A DNA stretch of 35,718 nt from Desulfovibrionales bacterium (GTDB lineage: Bacteria; Desulfobacterota; Desulfovibrionia; Desulfovibrionales; Desulfonatronaceae): the NCBI GenBank assembly GCA_007693505.1, contig REDL01000029.1, positions 1 through 35,718 of the forward strand, read 5' to 3'. Numbering within the stretch: position 1 is the stretch's first letter; each line of letters starts with the position of its first letter. Made by a program: the position numbers and the translations under genes. The notes under the pieces are model-generated. The model was not told where the DNA came from, did no database searches, and saw only the letters and a list, made by a program, of their open reading frames with translations. Shown one piece after another: positions 27,901 through 35,718 of the stretch.

Positions 27901-28388
27901 TCGGCCAGTTTCTTTTCCAGGGCTTCCAGTTCCTTACGCGGAACGGCCTCTGCCTCACTGATCGGCGTTGGCACCTTGGCATCCTGCCAGGACAGCCCCT
28001 GGGGCAGGGCCTTGGGCAGATACGTACGCACCAGCCAGTGGCAGATGTGGTAGAGTTCCTTGACCACCTGCAAGGCGTCCAATTCCCGAATGGGTCGCGC
28101 ATTGTGGACGGCCTGGTTGCCCACTTTCTGGATGACCCGCGTTTTCTGATAGACGGCCTGAGGCAGGAGATTCTGGAAGGACGGCTCATGCAGCAGCGCC
28201 CCCAGAGTCTGGTCGTAGGGCATGCGCAGCCCCGCATCATGGCGGTACAGCCAGTGAACCCCAGCCTCCAGGGCAAAGCGGGCATGAAAACAGGCCGCGC
28301 GAGGATCGCCCTTGATATGGCCTTCCGCCTTGGTCGCGGAGTCGGCGATGGTCTGAAATTCAGTGGGCAGGAAGGCGAAGTTGCTCAT
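24996..28388 (-). CDS. hsdR: Type I restriction enzyme R subunit (HsdR)
   Basis: The 1130-residue protein has an N-terminal DUF4145/HEPN-like domain (1-120), a coiled coil (about 145-200), and an endonuclease domain with D249 and E264-A-K266 (PD-(D/E)XK). The helicase part has Walker A ATGSGKT (377-383), DEAH (474-477), GLTATP (about 497-502) and a second lobe with IGRGTRL. It is the motor and nuclease of the type I complex, cutting unmethylated DNA far from the recognition site. The start [11 protein letters not shown] is the usual one for this family; a frame to 28496 adds 36 residues without support. The ribosome site is weak. It is the last gene of the hsd operon. Confidence 0.95.
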   Translation of the reverse strand: MSNFAFLPTEFQTIADSATKAEGHIKGDPRAACFHARFALEAGVHWLYRHDAGLRMPYDQTLGALLHEPSFQNLLPQAVYQKTRVIQKVGNQAVHNARPIRELDALQVVKELYHICHWLVRTYLPKALPQGLSWQDAKVPTPISEAEAVPRKELEALEKKLAEQGREALKRQQERDALDEELQALREQLAKVRAETRQQPDTHDYSESETRRYLIDVELHRAGWPLDKSRDRECEVQGMPNKQGIGFVDYVLWGDDGKPLAVIEAKRTTVDPEAGKQQAKLYADCLEKKFGQRPVIFYSNGYTTWLWDDTTYPARRVAGFYKKDELFSLVLRRAKRKSLDVAQAKDAIAERYYQKRAIGSIFEQFIQFRRKALLVMATGSGKTRTVISLVDVLQRAGWVKRVLFLADRVSLVKQACNAFKTHLPDSSPVNLVTDKDSEGRVYVSTYPTMMGLIDETEGGQARFSVGHFDLVIIDEAHRSVYQKYGAIFRYFDSLLVGLTATPREEVDKNTYELFDLEPGVPTDAYELEQAVKDGYLVPPKVQQVDLRFPREGIDYDSLSDEEKAQWESLDWGDDNDDGKLPSFVNASAVNNWLFNTDTVDKVLKYLMEHGHKVEGGDRLAKTIIFARNHDHAKFIEERFNHHYPHYAGHFARVIDNKAKYPQSLIDDFSQKDKYPIIAISVDMLDTGIDIPEVANLVFFKPVYSKIKFWQMIGRGTRLCLNLFAPGLDKEDFRVFDFCFNFEFFQENPDGINAMEGAPLGVRLFRSRVQLLGHIQNTPDLDPDAHLRGPLTEGLYGEVSAMNRDNFIVRMHLESVERFQNRGVWEQLTDTDRQTLESEVAGLPSEMPTDDIESRLFDLTLLQMQLALSEGNAGVFESKRKRVVDIAMLLEDKTAIPAVARELAYLVRLQESEFWEDIGLAGLEEIRLRLRGLVPFLDKKNRNIVYTSFQDEIVGSQAFEAVPMPRMTGPQYEKKVKDFLRNHLDHIVIHRLRTNQPLTETDLQGLERTLAEIGDDEGESLLSSLLVRSQAPSLAYFVRTLVGMDRSAAQAAFSDFLNDRSLTAQQIRFIEMVIDQLTMRGTMEAKALYDPPFSDIHAGGPEELFLGKEEVVDGIFDALRAAHSGVVARAA

Positions 28389-28540
28389 TTTTTCTCTCAA
28401 AGAGGCACGGAGGACGAGGGGAAAAATTTGATTGTTCTTTTGCCAATGGCATTGCTGAAAATTAACTTTACAACCTTGCGTCAATGAACTGAACAACGCC
28501 GTGTTTCAACAATTTATTCCCAAAGTTGAACAGTTGGAAA

Positions 28541-30466
28541 TCACTGTTTTTCAGTGCTCCGATACGCCTGTTGTTCATGATTGGGTTGCTGGGGGAAACG
28601 GCGCTCCAGCAGACCTTCATCAACCAATGGCTTGATAAACCGTTGACGGATGTCGATGGAGGATCGCCTTAAAAGATTCGCAATCTGAGCAAGTGTCAGA
28701 AAATGTCCGGCACAGAGATTCAGGATCGAGGAACGGAGAATGTCTCCGCTGACTCTACGGGCATTTCTGACAGGCTTGGCTATTTCGAGCAGGCGTACAT
28801 CCTGTTCCGGGTTGTCCAGCATCGGGCCGCGATGCCCAGCGATGGCAGAAGCTGAATCTTCGGACCTCGACATGATATCTTTGGACCTCCAAGCTGAATC
28901 TTCGGACCTCGGCATGGTATCTTCGGACCTCGAAGCCGAATCTTCGGAGCTGACGGCCAAGTCGACGGCTTCAGCTCCGGATATCCGATAGGTGGTGCCC
29001 CGGCCTTTCCCGTCAGCCTCGAGCATTCCACTGTCCACCAGCCCTTTGAGCAGCAACGTGATGTCTCTGGGATGAAGCTTGGTGATCTGCTTCAACCGGG
29101 AGTTGGACACGTAGCCCTCGATTTCAGCCGTGGCGAGGGTCATTCGGTTCTGCTCGTCCAGGTGATCGAATCCTGGACCGAAGCGCAGCCGCAGGCGGTG
29201 CAAGGCGTCTTCGGGCAACAGACTGACGGTGCGCAAGCGCAGTACGGTGGTGTCCAGTTCGCGGTTCTCGGATAATTCAGGCGGACGATAATGTTGCGAC
29301 CTCCAGTTTTCCAATACGCGGGGAATGCCCGAACCGGCTTGTTCGCCCAGGCCGAGCAAGGCGAACATCTTTTGCATGTTGCGGTTTCTGCAATCGCTGT
29401 TTCCACCTGACAATGCGTCATTGACGGGAATGCGCATCCGCCCAGGATTCCGAAACTCATAGTAATCCGGCCCTTTGAGCACGAGAATGGAAAGAGAGCC
29501 AGAGTAGTCGGCATGAATAATCGCATTCACCAGCGCTTCTCGCAATGCCATGTGGATCGGCGTTTCGTCTTCACGCTGATCCTTATTCAACTTGAAAGGA
29601 ATTTTCAGGTCGCGAAAAAGGCGCAGGATCGTGAATCGATAAAAGTCGAACAGGTTGCCGGACCATGTGCCGTCAGGGGTCAGTCGATCAACCCAGCTGT
29701 TACGCGAGCCGTCCGGCGGCAGCTCGCGGTAGTCCACGAAATAGTTGGGCATCGCCTCCTGGATGGAGGCCTGCTTGCCGAACATCAAGAGACCGGCCAT
29801 GGTCAGCCCTTGCGCTCCGGTTTGTCGATCGCGCATCCAGCCACCCAGTTGGCGCAGGAATTCCATGTCGTCGGCGCTACTGAACGGGTGATCCGGCTTG
29901 GCTGCGCTGAAGCGGTTACGGTAGGCTTTCAGAGTACTCTCGTCGATGTCGGTGTGATCAAATCCTTCCAGCAATCGGGCGTCCCGCGCATCCTCGACCT
30001 GTTCGGCCAGCATCCTCCGAACTTCATTCTCCGGGCAGCGAAAATCCCCGGAGTGCTGGCGCTTAAAGGTGCCGCTCAGGGGATTGCCATTGATGAATAC
30101 CGGCCGCTCCTTGCGAGAAGCGCGGGGCACGTGGATCCTGATGACCCAGCGATTGTTCGCCGTTGGAAGGGACTGAATCGCCGTGTTTGACAGAATGTTC
30201 CTGCTGACCTTTTGGGGATTGTTGAGCTGCGCCCAAAGGTCATTGATGACGCGATCCGGATTTTCGATCCCATGAACCTGGAGCGTCTCGTCCTCACGCT
30301 CCGTCACTCCCAGCAGAATGATGCCGCCGTCGGTATTCGCAAAGGCGGAATAGGTTTCAAACACGTCTTGCGGCAAGGCCCCACGACCATCCCGCCCGCC
30401 AGCGCGTTTCGCCTCAAGATCAAAATCCTCGTGCAACTCATCCGGATTGAAGACGCCAAGACTCAT
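28541..30466 (-). CDS. AlbA/Schlafen-type ATP-binding protein in hsd operon
   Basis: The 641-residue protein has an N-terminal AlbA_2/Schlafen-like domain (ELHEDFDLEAKR, then FANTDGGIILLGV at 43-55). A HATPase_c_4-type region follows (REALVNAIIHADYSG and FRNPGRMRIP), and C-terminal winged-helix segments follow those. Such proteins are frequent passengers of type I systems between hsdS and hsdR, with a proposed regulatory or RNA/DNA-binding role. Residues ~515-549 contain five 7-residue repeats of R-S-E-D-S/T type, encoded by 21-bp tandem repeats. Its start lies 3 bases after the hsdS stop. The 150-base gap to hsdR contains no gene. Confidence 0.85.
   Translation of the reverse strand: MSLGVFNPDELHEDFDLEAKRAGGRDGRGALPQDVFETYSAFANTDGGIILLGVTEREDETLQVHGIENPDRVINDLWAQLNNPQKVSRNILSNTAIQSLPTANNRWVIRIHVPRASRKERPVFINGNPLSGTFKRQHSGDFRCPENEVRRMLAEQVEDARDARLLEGFDHTDIDESTLKAYRNRFSAAKPDHPFSSADDMEFLRQLGGWMRDRQTGAQGLTMAGLLMFGKQASIQEAMPNYFVDYRELPPDGSRNSWVDRLTPDGTWSGNLFDFYRFTILRLFRDLKIPFKLNKDQREDETPIHMALREALVNAIIHADYSGSLSILVLKGPDYYEFRNPGRMRIPVNDALSGGNSDCRNRNMQKMFALLGLGEQAGSGIPRVLENWRSQHYRPPELSENRELDTTVLRLRTVSLLPEDALHRLRLRFGPGFDHLDEQNRMTLATAEIEGYVSNSRLKQITKLHPRDITLLLKGLVDSGMLEADGKGRGTTYRISGAEAVDLAVSSEDSASRSEDTMPRSEDSAWRSKDIMSRSEDSASAIAGHRGPMLDNPEQDVRLLEIAKPVRNARRVSGDILRSSILNLCAGHFLTLAQIANLLRRSSIDIRQRFIKPLVDEGLLERRFPQQPNHEQQAYRSTEKQ
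28851..28955 (-). repeat. Five 21-bp tandem repeats inside the AlbA-type gene
   Basis: Units start at 28851, 28872, 28893, 28914 and 28935. Units 1 and 3 are nearly identical, as are 2 and 4, so a 42-bp pair was duplicated. They encode heptapeptides of the form RSEDSAS, RSEDTMP and so on. In-frame copy-number change would not break the gene. Confidence 0.85.
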
Positions 30467-30469
30467 GGT

Positions 30470-31621
30470 CTACAACTCCCCATTGAAGGCTCGATGCTGA
30501 AGCGAGGCGAACAGTGTGTCCAGCTCGGCTAGGTGAGAGCGGAGCCGGGCCTTTTGGCGTTCGATGGACTCGACGATAGAGGCGAAGCGTTGTTGGAGGT
30601 CGAGGGGAGGTTTGGTAAGTTTGATACTTTTTACATCGTTGAAGTTCAACCCAGCTTTTACACCTTCTCGGTTTAAACGATCAAATTGGATTTGACCTCC
30701 TTTTGACGCTAATTGATGGCTGACAAAAACAGGGTTCATGTTTTTGAATCGCAGGATTGCTAAATGCTGATTTATATGTGCTTTCATTATCCCATGAGGA
30801 ACAACGGCTGACCTCCCCAGATCAGCGGTAATACTCAACAAGACATCTCCTGGTTGGACTTGAGTTCGTTTTGATTCAGCCGATTCAGGCGCCTTTACAA
30901 AAGCAGTGTCGGATAAATCTAGCTGACCTTTTTTGAGATTTTGAATGCGTATAAACAGGTCGCCTGTTTCTGAGTAATAGCTTGCCCATCCTCTCGAACC
31001 GCTTGTTAAAAAGCTTATTTCGCCCTCAACGCTCACCACTTCCCACCCCTTCGGATTCATCACCGGATCACCGAACATATCCAGAAAAGTGGACTGGATC
31101 AGAGCGTCAAGCTGGGCAATGGACTCGCGGCGCTTGGCCCGCAAGTCGTCTGCTGCGTCGAGGATTTTTGCGATGCGTTTTTGCTCGGGGAGGGGCGGAA
31201 GGGGGATTTGTAATGATGCCAATTGGCTTGGGCTTAACCGAGGAAGGTTCGCCCCCGAGCAGCGACTTGTCGCCAATTCGACCATTGATGGAGTTCTGAG
31301 AAAGTAAAACAAGTAATCACGAAACAATTCTTCGCCAGGGAGAATTGGAATAATGTCCGTGCTGCATACTCCTTGAAAAGTTGGTCTAGCAATTTTACGT
31401 AGATAGGGCCTAAGTTTTCCAAAAAGAATATGCCGCTCAGAAAATTTGAACTTGCTGCTCTTTATATCTGCGGAAGCAACGTTCTCTGACAATTCAATTT
31501 TTCCATCACTATCAATATGCTCTAATCCCAAATATGAAGTATCCGCATGGATATTGACAGGCATGACAGATTGACGATCAAGCCTTGCAATTTCACCAAG
31601 CATTTTTTGCTGCCATTGCAC
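30470..31621 (-). CDS. hsdS: Type I specificity subunit (HsdS)
   Basis: The 383-residue protein has two target-recognition domains, each followed by a conserved helical spacer: PPLPEQKRIAKILDAADDLR after the first and PPLDLQQRFASIVESIERQK after the second. It determines the DNA sequence methylated by HsdM and attacked by HsdR. The recognition-domain codons (about 30600-31000 and 31220-31530) are AT-rich, while the central spacer (31050-31200) is GC-rich, a sign of recognition-domain exchange. Confidence 0.95.
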   Translation of the reverse strand: MQWQQKMLGEIARLDRQSVMPVNIHADTSYLGLEHIDSDGKIELSENVASADIKSSKFKFSERHILFGKLRPYLRKIARPTFQGVCSTDIIPILPGEELFRDYLFYFLRTPSMVELATSRCSGANLPRLSPSQLASLQIPLPPLPEQKRIAKILDAADDLRAKRRESIAQLDALIQSTFLDMFGDPVMNPKGWEVVSVEGEISFLTSGSRGWASYYSETGDLFIRIQNLKKGQLDLSDTAFVKAPESAESKRTQVQPGDVLLSITADLGRSAVVPHGIMKAHINQHLAILRFKNMNPVFVSHQLASKGGQIQFDRLNREGVKAGLNFNDVKSIKLTKPPLDLQQRFASIVESIERQKARLRSHLAELDTLFASLQHRAFNGEL

Positions 31622-31683
31622 CTGAAATCCTCCCTCTTCTCCGTGAGATACTGAATATTTGTCTCTACTAAAAAGAACACCTT

Positions 31684-31890
31684 CTATTCTTCCGGTACCT
31701 TATCCTGTACAGGATTCAAACAATCCACATCGAATTGAAGCATAATCTCCTTATCAATAGCCCCAATCTCATGCAAAGCCTCCATGGTCTCATGGATAGC
31801 CGCGAACGCTTCGGATTTATACATTTTATCGAGATCCATACCTCTATCTTCCTCACCGTGCTCTTCATGCCCGTAAGTTCTCTGTTTCAT
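31684..31890 (-). pseudogene. Truncated NadS/HigA-like antitoxin
   Basis: The 68-residue product contains YKSEAFAAIHETMEALHEIG and IDKEIMLQFDVDCLNPV. This is the conserved N-terminal region of NadS/HigA-like HTH antitoxins, which normally continues after 'PEE' into the helix-turn-helix. Here a TAG follows PEE at once and the HTH is lost. Its ATG overlaps the hsdM stop (ATGA). No toxin gene is adjacent. It may be a remnant, or a retained N-terminal peptide. Confidence 0.65.
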
Positions 31891-33368
31891 CCCAACATCC
31901 CCTCCAGCTCCAGCCGCCCCTCCGCAATCTCATCCTCCAACCGTGCCAGCCGTTCCAGGATCACCTTGGGTGGTTCGTGCTCCACGGCTTCGTATTCCAC
32001 TTCCTTGTAGCGGTTGATGGACAGGTCGTAGTTGTTGGCCACGATTTCGGCCTTGGGCACGAAGAAGCTTTTGTCCGTGCGCTTGCGCTCGGTCTCGGTT
32101 TCCCTGTTCTTCCAACGGGCCAGGATGTCCGGGAGGTCGCTTTTGTCCGGTTGCGGGGTGCGTTTGTCGTCCAGGGAAAAGCCGTCGGCCTGCATGTCAT
32201 AGAACCAGACCTGATCCGTGCCGCCGGAATTGGTCTTGGTAAACAGGAGGATGGCTGTGGAGACCCCGGCGTAGGGTTTGAACACGCCCGAGGGCATGGA
32301 GATGATTCCGTCCAGTTTCTGGTCCTCCACCAGGATTTTGCGCAGGGCCTTGTGGGCCTTGGAAGAGCCAAAAAGTACGCCGTCCGGTACGATGACCGCT
32401 GCCCGTCCACCGGTCTGGAGTAGGCGCAGGAACAGGGCCAGGAAGAGCAGTTCGGTTTTCTTGGTCTTGACGATCTGAAGCAGGTCCTTGGCTGTGGATT
32501 CATAGTCCAGGCTTCCGGCAAAGGGCGGATTAGCCAGGATCAGGGAGTACATCTCCTCTTCCAACTCGTCGGCCTGGGCCAGGGAGTCCTTGTAGCGGAT
32601 GTCTGGATTCTGGATGCCGTGCAGGAGCATGTTCATACTGCCGATGCGCAACATGGTGGAGTCGAAGTCAAAGCCATGGAAAAGACCGTGGTTGAAATGC
32701 TCACTCAATTGAGGATCGCTATACACCTCGGGGTAATGTTTGCGGATATATTCAGCCACGGCCACGGGAAATCCGCAGGTGCCGGAGGCCGGGTCGCACA
32801 TCACGTCTTTAGGCGTGGGGACGGTCATGTCGACCATCAGCCTGATGATATGGCGCGGAGTCCGAAACTGGCCGTTCTGTCCAGCGCTGGCGATTTTGCC
32901 CAGCATGTATTCGTAGAGGTCGCCCTTGGTATCACTCTGGGACATCTCGATGCCATCTAATTGATCCACCACGTTGGCTAGAACCCTGGGTGTGGGCATC
33001 ATGAACAGGGCATCCTTCATGTGGTGGCTGTAGGTGGAGTCGCCCTCGGCCTCGTCCCCGCCATTGCGGCCCAGAGACTTGATGAACGGAAAAACCTCGT
33101 CGCGCACTATGGTGAACATCTGCTCCGGCGCGGTCTCCTTGAATCGGGACCATCGCAGATGGTCAAGGTCCGGGCTGAAGATCGGGTCTGCAATGGGCTG
33201 TCCGAGACGGGCCGCCTTGCGTTCCTGGAGAGTATGCAGTTCATCCAGGCGCTTGATGAACAGTAGGTAGGTCAGTTGTTCGATGACAGAGAGGGGATTG
33301 GAAATGCCCCCGGACCACATCGTGTCCCAGATGCGGTCAACCTTGGATTTGAGTTCGCCGGTGATCAT
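31887..33368 (-). CDS. hsdM: Type I DNA methyltransferase subunit (HsdM)
   Basis: The 493-residue protein has the HsdM N-terminal helical domain (ELKSKVDRIWDTMWSGGISN), SAM motif DPASGTCGF (192-200) and catalytic NPPF (280-283) for N6-adenine methylation, plus the C-terminal helix that binds HsdS. It methylates host DNA and forms the core of the restriction complex. Its ATG overlaps the stop of the upstream PD-(D/E)XK gene by 4 bases. Confidence 0.96.
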   Translation of the reverse strand: MITGELKSKVDRIWDTMWSGGISNPLSVIEQLTYLLFIKRLDELHTLQERKAARLGQPIADPIFSPDLDHLRWSRFKETAPEQMFTIVRDEVFPFIKSLGRNGGDEAEGDSTYSHHMKDALFMMPTPRVLANVVDQLDGIEMSQSDTKGDLYEYMLGKIASAGQNGQFRTPRHIIRLMVDMTVPTPKDVMCDPASGTCGFPVAVAEYIRKHYPEVYSDPQLSEHFNHGLFHGFDFDSTMLRIGSMNMLLHGIQNPDIRYKDSLAQADELEEEMYSLILANPPFAGSLDYESTAKDLLQIVKTKKTELLFLALFLRLLQTGGRAAVIVPDGVLFGSSKAHKALRKILVEDQKLDGIISMPSGVFKPYAGVSTAILLFTKTNSGGTDQVWFYDMQADGFSLDDKRTPQPDKSDLPDILARWKNRETETERKRTDKSFFVPKAEIVANNYDLSINRYKEVEYEAVEHEPPKVILERLARLEDEIAEGRLELEGMLG

Positions 33369-34390
33369 TGTGCATCCTCAGATAAAGAAGAACCGTTCTC
33401 AACCGTAGCGGCCAGCCAGAGCTCTGCATTCTCTTGATCCATTCGATAGTAAAATTGTTTTTCGCCGCCAGCCGCCCACAAAGCCTTAAATGGCCAGTTA
33501 GAACGCCCCATCCGTCTTTTCACAGCCATTGTGAGCATGGCAAGGTCCGCCCGCGCTTGGTATCGTGTCCTGCCGGATTCAGCTTCAATTTCACGAAGGG
33601 GAACAAGTTCTCCAGGGCGTGAGGAACAGAGGTTTAAGGCTGCAAGAGTAGTTTGATTTGCAAACTCACGGAGGAACTGGAAGTCTTCAATCGACCATTT
33701 AACTTCAGGATATTCTGGTGCAGTGAGACGGGGTACGGTTTTTTGGGGCGCGATTGTAAACTCCTCGACACCTTGGACTGGATAAAGCTTCGATACTGTG
33801 ATGATGGTCTCGTTTGCTGTCCGGTACGCCAAGAACTTCTTTAGGGTTATGTCCACTCCCATTTCCGTGAGCCAGACAACTGTTGCCGTAACCGTTGGTG
33901 GGAAGTCCGATGCGACAAGCATGATGCGCGGTTTCCTAATCTGTTCGACCGACAGTTCGAAATCCACATGATCGTTCAGCAAGTCCAGAGCCTGTTCTTC
34001 ATCCGTCTTGTCGCCACGACTGCTTAAAAATCGTGCATGCTGGGAAGCAAGGATTTCAGGGGTGAACCTGCTGGCCATTGCCGCGTACTTGATTGCCTGC
34101 ATCTCAACGGTTTCTGGAGCTCTGTCTCGCTTCAGTTCCGTCACAACCAGGCGGCCTGATTTGTCGAGTCCAAGTATGTCCAGACGGTCCCGCTCATGTT
34201 GACCGGAGAAAGATTTCCAGCGGTCGAACTCAAATGTCACGATCAGGATGTCGTCACCCAGGATGTGAGGGTGCGCGAGTATCCACTCTTGAAGGTGGCT
34301 CCTTTCCGTGAGCCCGGCCTCGACAAGGGTGATTTGGTTGGCTGGCTTGGCAATAGACCCTTCGACCGTGAAGACAAGCTCATCGCTCAT
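33365..34390 (-). CDS. PD-(D/E)XK nuclease-like protein leading the hsd operon
   Basis: The 341-residue protein has an N-terminal domain with FDRWKS, RLDILGLDKSGRLVVTELKR (D71, E85-x-K87) and QAIKYAAM. This is the catalytic pattern of NucS/DUF91-like PD-(D/E)XK nucleases. The C-terminal half has a separate alpha/beta segment and a hydrophobic WxAxxGGEKQFYYRM motif reminiscent of a winged-helix or DNA-binding tail. It is translationally coupled to hsdM, so it is probably part of or a regulator of the type I system. AGGGGA precedes its start at 34390. Confidence 0.75.
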   Translation of the reverse strand: MSDELVFTVEGSIAKPANQITLVEAGLTERSHLQEWILAHPHILGDDILIVTFEFDRWKSFSGQHERDRLDILGLDKSGRLVVTELKRDRAPETVEMQAIKYAAMASRFTPEILASQHARFLSSRGDKTDEEQALDLLNDHVDFELSVEQIRKPRIMLVASDFPPTVTATVVWLTEMGVDITLKKFLAYRTANETIITVSKLYPVQGVEEFTIAPQKTVPRLTAPEYPEVKWSIEDFQFLREFANQTTLAALNLCSSRPGELVPLREIEAESGRTRYQARADLAMLTMAVKRRMGRSNWPFKALWAAGGEKQFYYRMDQENAELWLAATVENGSSLSEDAQ

Positions 34391-34401
34391 AAGCGATTCC
34401 C

Positions 34402-34554
34402 CTAATTCAACTCATCCCGAAATGTCTTCGACAGCCTGAACACCACCACCTTCCTGATCACCCACAGATAGACGCCAGCCAAGGCCGAGCAGGGGGCATC
34501 AAAGACTGAATCAGGACCTGCGAAGGTGAAGGGGCCGGTAAAGTCGAGGTTCAT
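34402..34554 (-). pseudogene. Chimeric ORF: unknown N-terminus fused to HU C-terminus
   Basis: A 50-residue frame begins MNLDFTGPFTFAGPDSVF and continues AGVYLWV, resembling the start of proteins with a GIY-type nuclease fold. It switches in frame to VVVFRLSKTFRDELN, the C-terminus of the HU gene at 35407 (VVVLRLSKKFRDELN). The joined ORF lies between the DUF4124 gene and the hsd operon. It looks like a recombination scar, not a functional protein. Confidence 0.6.
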
Positions 34555-34564
34555 TGTGCGAGAA

Positions 34565-35362
34565 TTATGGGCACTGCATCATGTTGCCTACTTGCTGGCA
34601 GGCACCTGTAGGCCCGAAAAAAGTGTTTCCTGCACCCCGGTTGTACCTATTCCCGTGGTTATCCCAGCAACCGGCACCGTCACAATTTGTGATCACAGAA
34701 GGGCTTGGTGGGGCTGGGAGTTTCATGCCTCCATCACTGGAACTTGTTGAAGGCCTGTTTGATGTTGGGGGAGCAACGGCATATAAAGCAGCGTCCCTTG
34801 ATGCTTCAATTTTTACTAATTGGCCTGCCAAGCGCATCTTGTCGAAGTCCTGGTTTTTAGAGCGCGAAGGAAGACTTGACCTTGCTTCCCTGACCATGCC
34901 GTCAAATCGGGTATTAATTGCAGACCAGTCGCTGGATACGGACTGAGCAGCCAGAGCTCTTGATCTTTGATGTTCGATATTTTGGAGCAGATTTGAGAGG
35001 CGTGATTGTGCGAACGTATCTCGACTGTTATGTAACCCCCTGACTTCTCTGATGAGATTGTCATAACGGGTATTGATTTCATACGGGTCTGGTTTTCTTG
35101 TGGCAGTCTCCCGGGGCGGTGGAGGAGTGGCCATTTGGCGTGCTCCTGGAACTTGACGAGGCGGAGCATAGGCGTTTGGTGTGCTCACACTGCGATCATG
35201 GACATTCACATTAAGCTTATGTTCCGGAACAATTTCGGCATCCTCCGCGCAGGGAACCTGTGTAAAAATAATTGTTCCCGTCTCACTGGTGCATTTGTAA
35301 ATTTGCGCGTTCCCGTTCACGGGCATAGCGAGCAATAAGCCGACAGCAATAACTTTTAGCAT
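34565..35362 (-). CDS. Secreted DUF4124 domain protein
   Basis: The start at 35362 follows GGAGG; a start 7 codons upstream would place that site inside the gene. The 265-residue protein has a signal peptide (MLKVIAVGLLLAMPVNGNA), a DUF4124 domain just after cleavage (QIYKCTSETGTIIFTQVPC), a Pro-rich linker, a helical middle (about 85-190) and a Cys-containing C-terminus. It is probably periplasmic; its function is unknown. Composition is a little more AT-rich than that of the genes around it. It is flanked by two copies of an HU gene tail. Confidence 0.75.
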   Translation of the reverse strand: MLKVIAVGLLLAMPVNGNAQIYKCTSETGTIIFTQVPCAEDAEIVPEHKLNVNVHDRSVSTPNAYAPPRQVPGARQMATPPPPRETATRKPDPYEINTRYDNLIREVRGLHNSRDTFAQSRLSNLLQNIEHQRSRALAAQSVSSDWSAINTRFDGMVREARSSLPSRSKNQDFDKMRLAGQLVKIEASRDAALYAVAPPTSNRPSTSSSDGGMKLPAPPSPSVITNCDGAGCWDNHGNRYNRGAGNTFFGPTGACQQVGNMMQCP

Positions 35363-35406
35363 GATCCATAGCCCTCCTTTCAAAGATTCCCGCTTCCTCC
35401 TGCCCC

Positions 35407-35691
35407 TCAGTTCAACTCATCCCGAAACTTCTTAGACAGCCGAAGCACAACCACATTGCGCGGCTCCAGGGTGATGGCCTCGCTGGTCTGCGGGTTGCGG
35501 CCCTTCCTGACTTTCTTCGCATACGCATCGAACTTGCCGAAGCCGGAAATCAGCAGGGCGTGATCACGAACTATCGCGGCCTTCATGATGGCGAGCAGTG
35601 ACTCGACGTGCTTTTTGACTTCGCCGCGTGTGCGGTCGGTCCTCTCGTGAACCTCGTCAATGATGTCGGCTTTGGTCAGGGTGTTGCTCAT
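35407..35691 (-). CDS. HU/IHF-family DNA-bending protein
   Basis: The 94-residue protein has the full HU/IHF fold: an N-terminal helical dimerization part (LTKADIIDEVHERTDRTRGE), the core strand ISGFGKF, and an arm with RKGRNPQTSEAI. The RNPQT tip carries the intercalating proline. The C-terminus is RNVVVLRLSKKFRDELN. HU/IHF proteins bend DNA and assist integration, recombination and transcription. GAGGA precedes the start. Whether it is IHF alpha or HU cannot be told from sequence alone. Confidence 0.9.
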   Translation of the reverse strand: MSNTLTKADIIDEVHERTDRTRGEVKKHVESLLAIMKAAIVRDHALLISGFGKFDAYAKKVRKGRNPQTSEAITLEPRNVVVLRLSKKFRDELN

Positions 35692-35718
35692 TGATCATCC
35701 TCTAGGTTTGGATTCGTG

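Overview
The window is GC-rich and looks like a defence and mobile-element island of a Gram-negative bacterium. A sulfate-reducer-like Desulfobacterota (Desulfovibrionales) is my best guess, based on GC content, the gp157/RadC/DUF3150 gene set, the GGCC-type hairpins and a PEP-CTERM protein. This is an inference from style, not from a marker gene. A 3' fragment of tRNA-Glu(UUC) at 23611-23655, with the usual terminator behind it, marks the right end of an integrated element. The intact tRNA and the integrase should lie left of the window.

Layout. (1) 1-1053: left copy of a 0.5-kb direct repeat carrying a broken umuD start, then a decayed nuclease-like frame. (2) 1087-13112, minus strand: a three-component defence module of SNF2 helicase (DUF3883 C-terminus), DUF1156 DNA methylase and DUF499 ATPase with a HEPN-like N-terminus. 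Two tiny translationally coupled genes precede the ATPase, and a MazEF-like toxin-antitoxin pair sits directly before the methylase. A REP-associated tyrosine transposase (RAYT) with three inverted pairs of REP palindromes lies inside the module. (3) 13374-22494, minus strand: a phage-like recombination set (Sak4-like ATPase, gp157, RadC, SSB-like protein) and a triad of MoxR/CobS-like AAA+ ATPase, DUF3150 protein and a VWA protein with an HExxH motif. Most genes there have a very strong AAGGAGG site and a GC-rich hairpin with a U-tract in front. An AT-rich insert with a PEP-CTERM protein interrupts the set. (4) 22858-23655: palindromic operator, orphan small terminase, three 12-bp-spaced repeats, and the tRNA fragment. 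(5) 24016-24877: right copy of the direct repeat with an intact umuD and no umuC. (6) 24996-34390, minus strand: a complete type I restriction-modification operon (PD-(D/E)XK protein, HsdM, truncated antitoxin-like gene, HsdS, AlbA/Schlafen-type ATPase, HsdR). (7) 34402-35691: a chimeric HU-tail ORF, a secreted DUF4124 protein and an HU/IHF gene.

How it fits together. Two independent anti-phage methylation systems sit on either side of a satellite-like or degenerate prophage segment. The combination of terS at the att end, recombination genes and no capsid or large terminase genes suggests a phage satellite or a prophage remnant that has gathered defence cargo. The most interesting undescribed unit is the AAA+/DUF3150/HExxH-VWA triad together with its serial leader hairpins.
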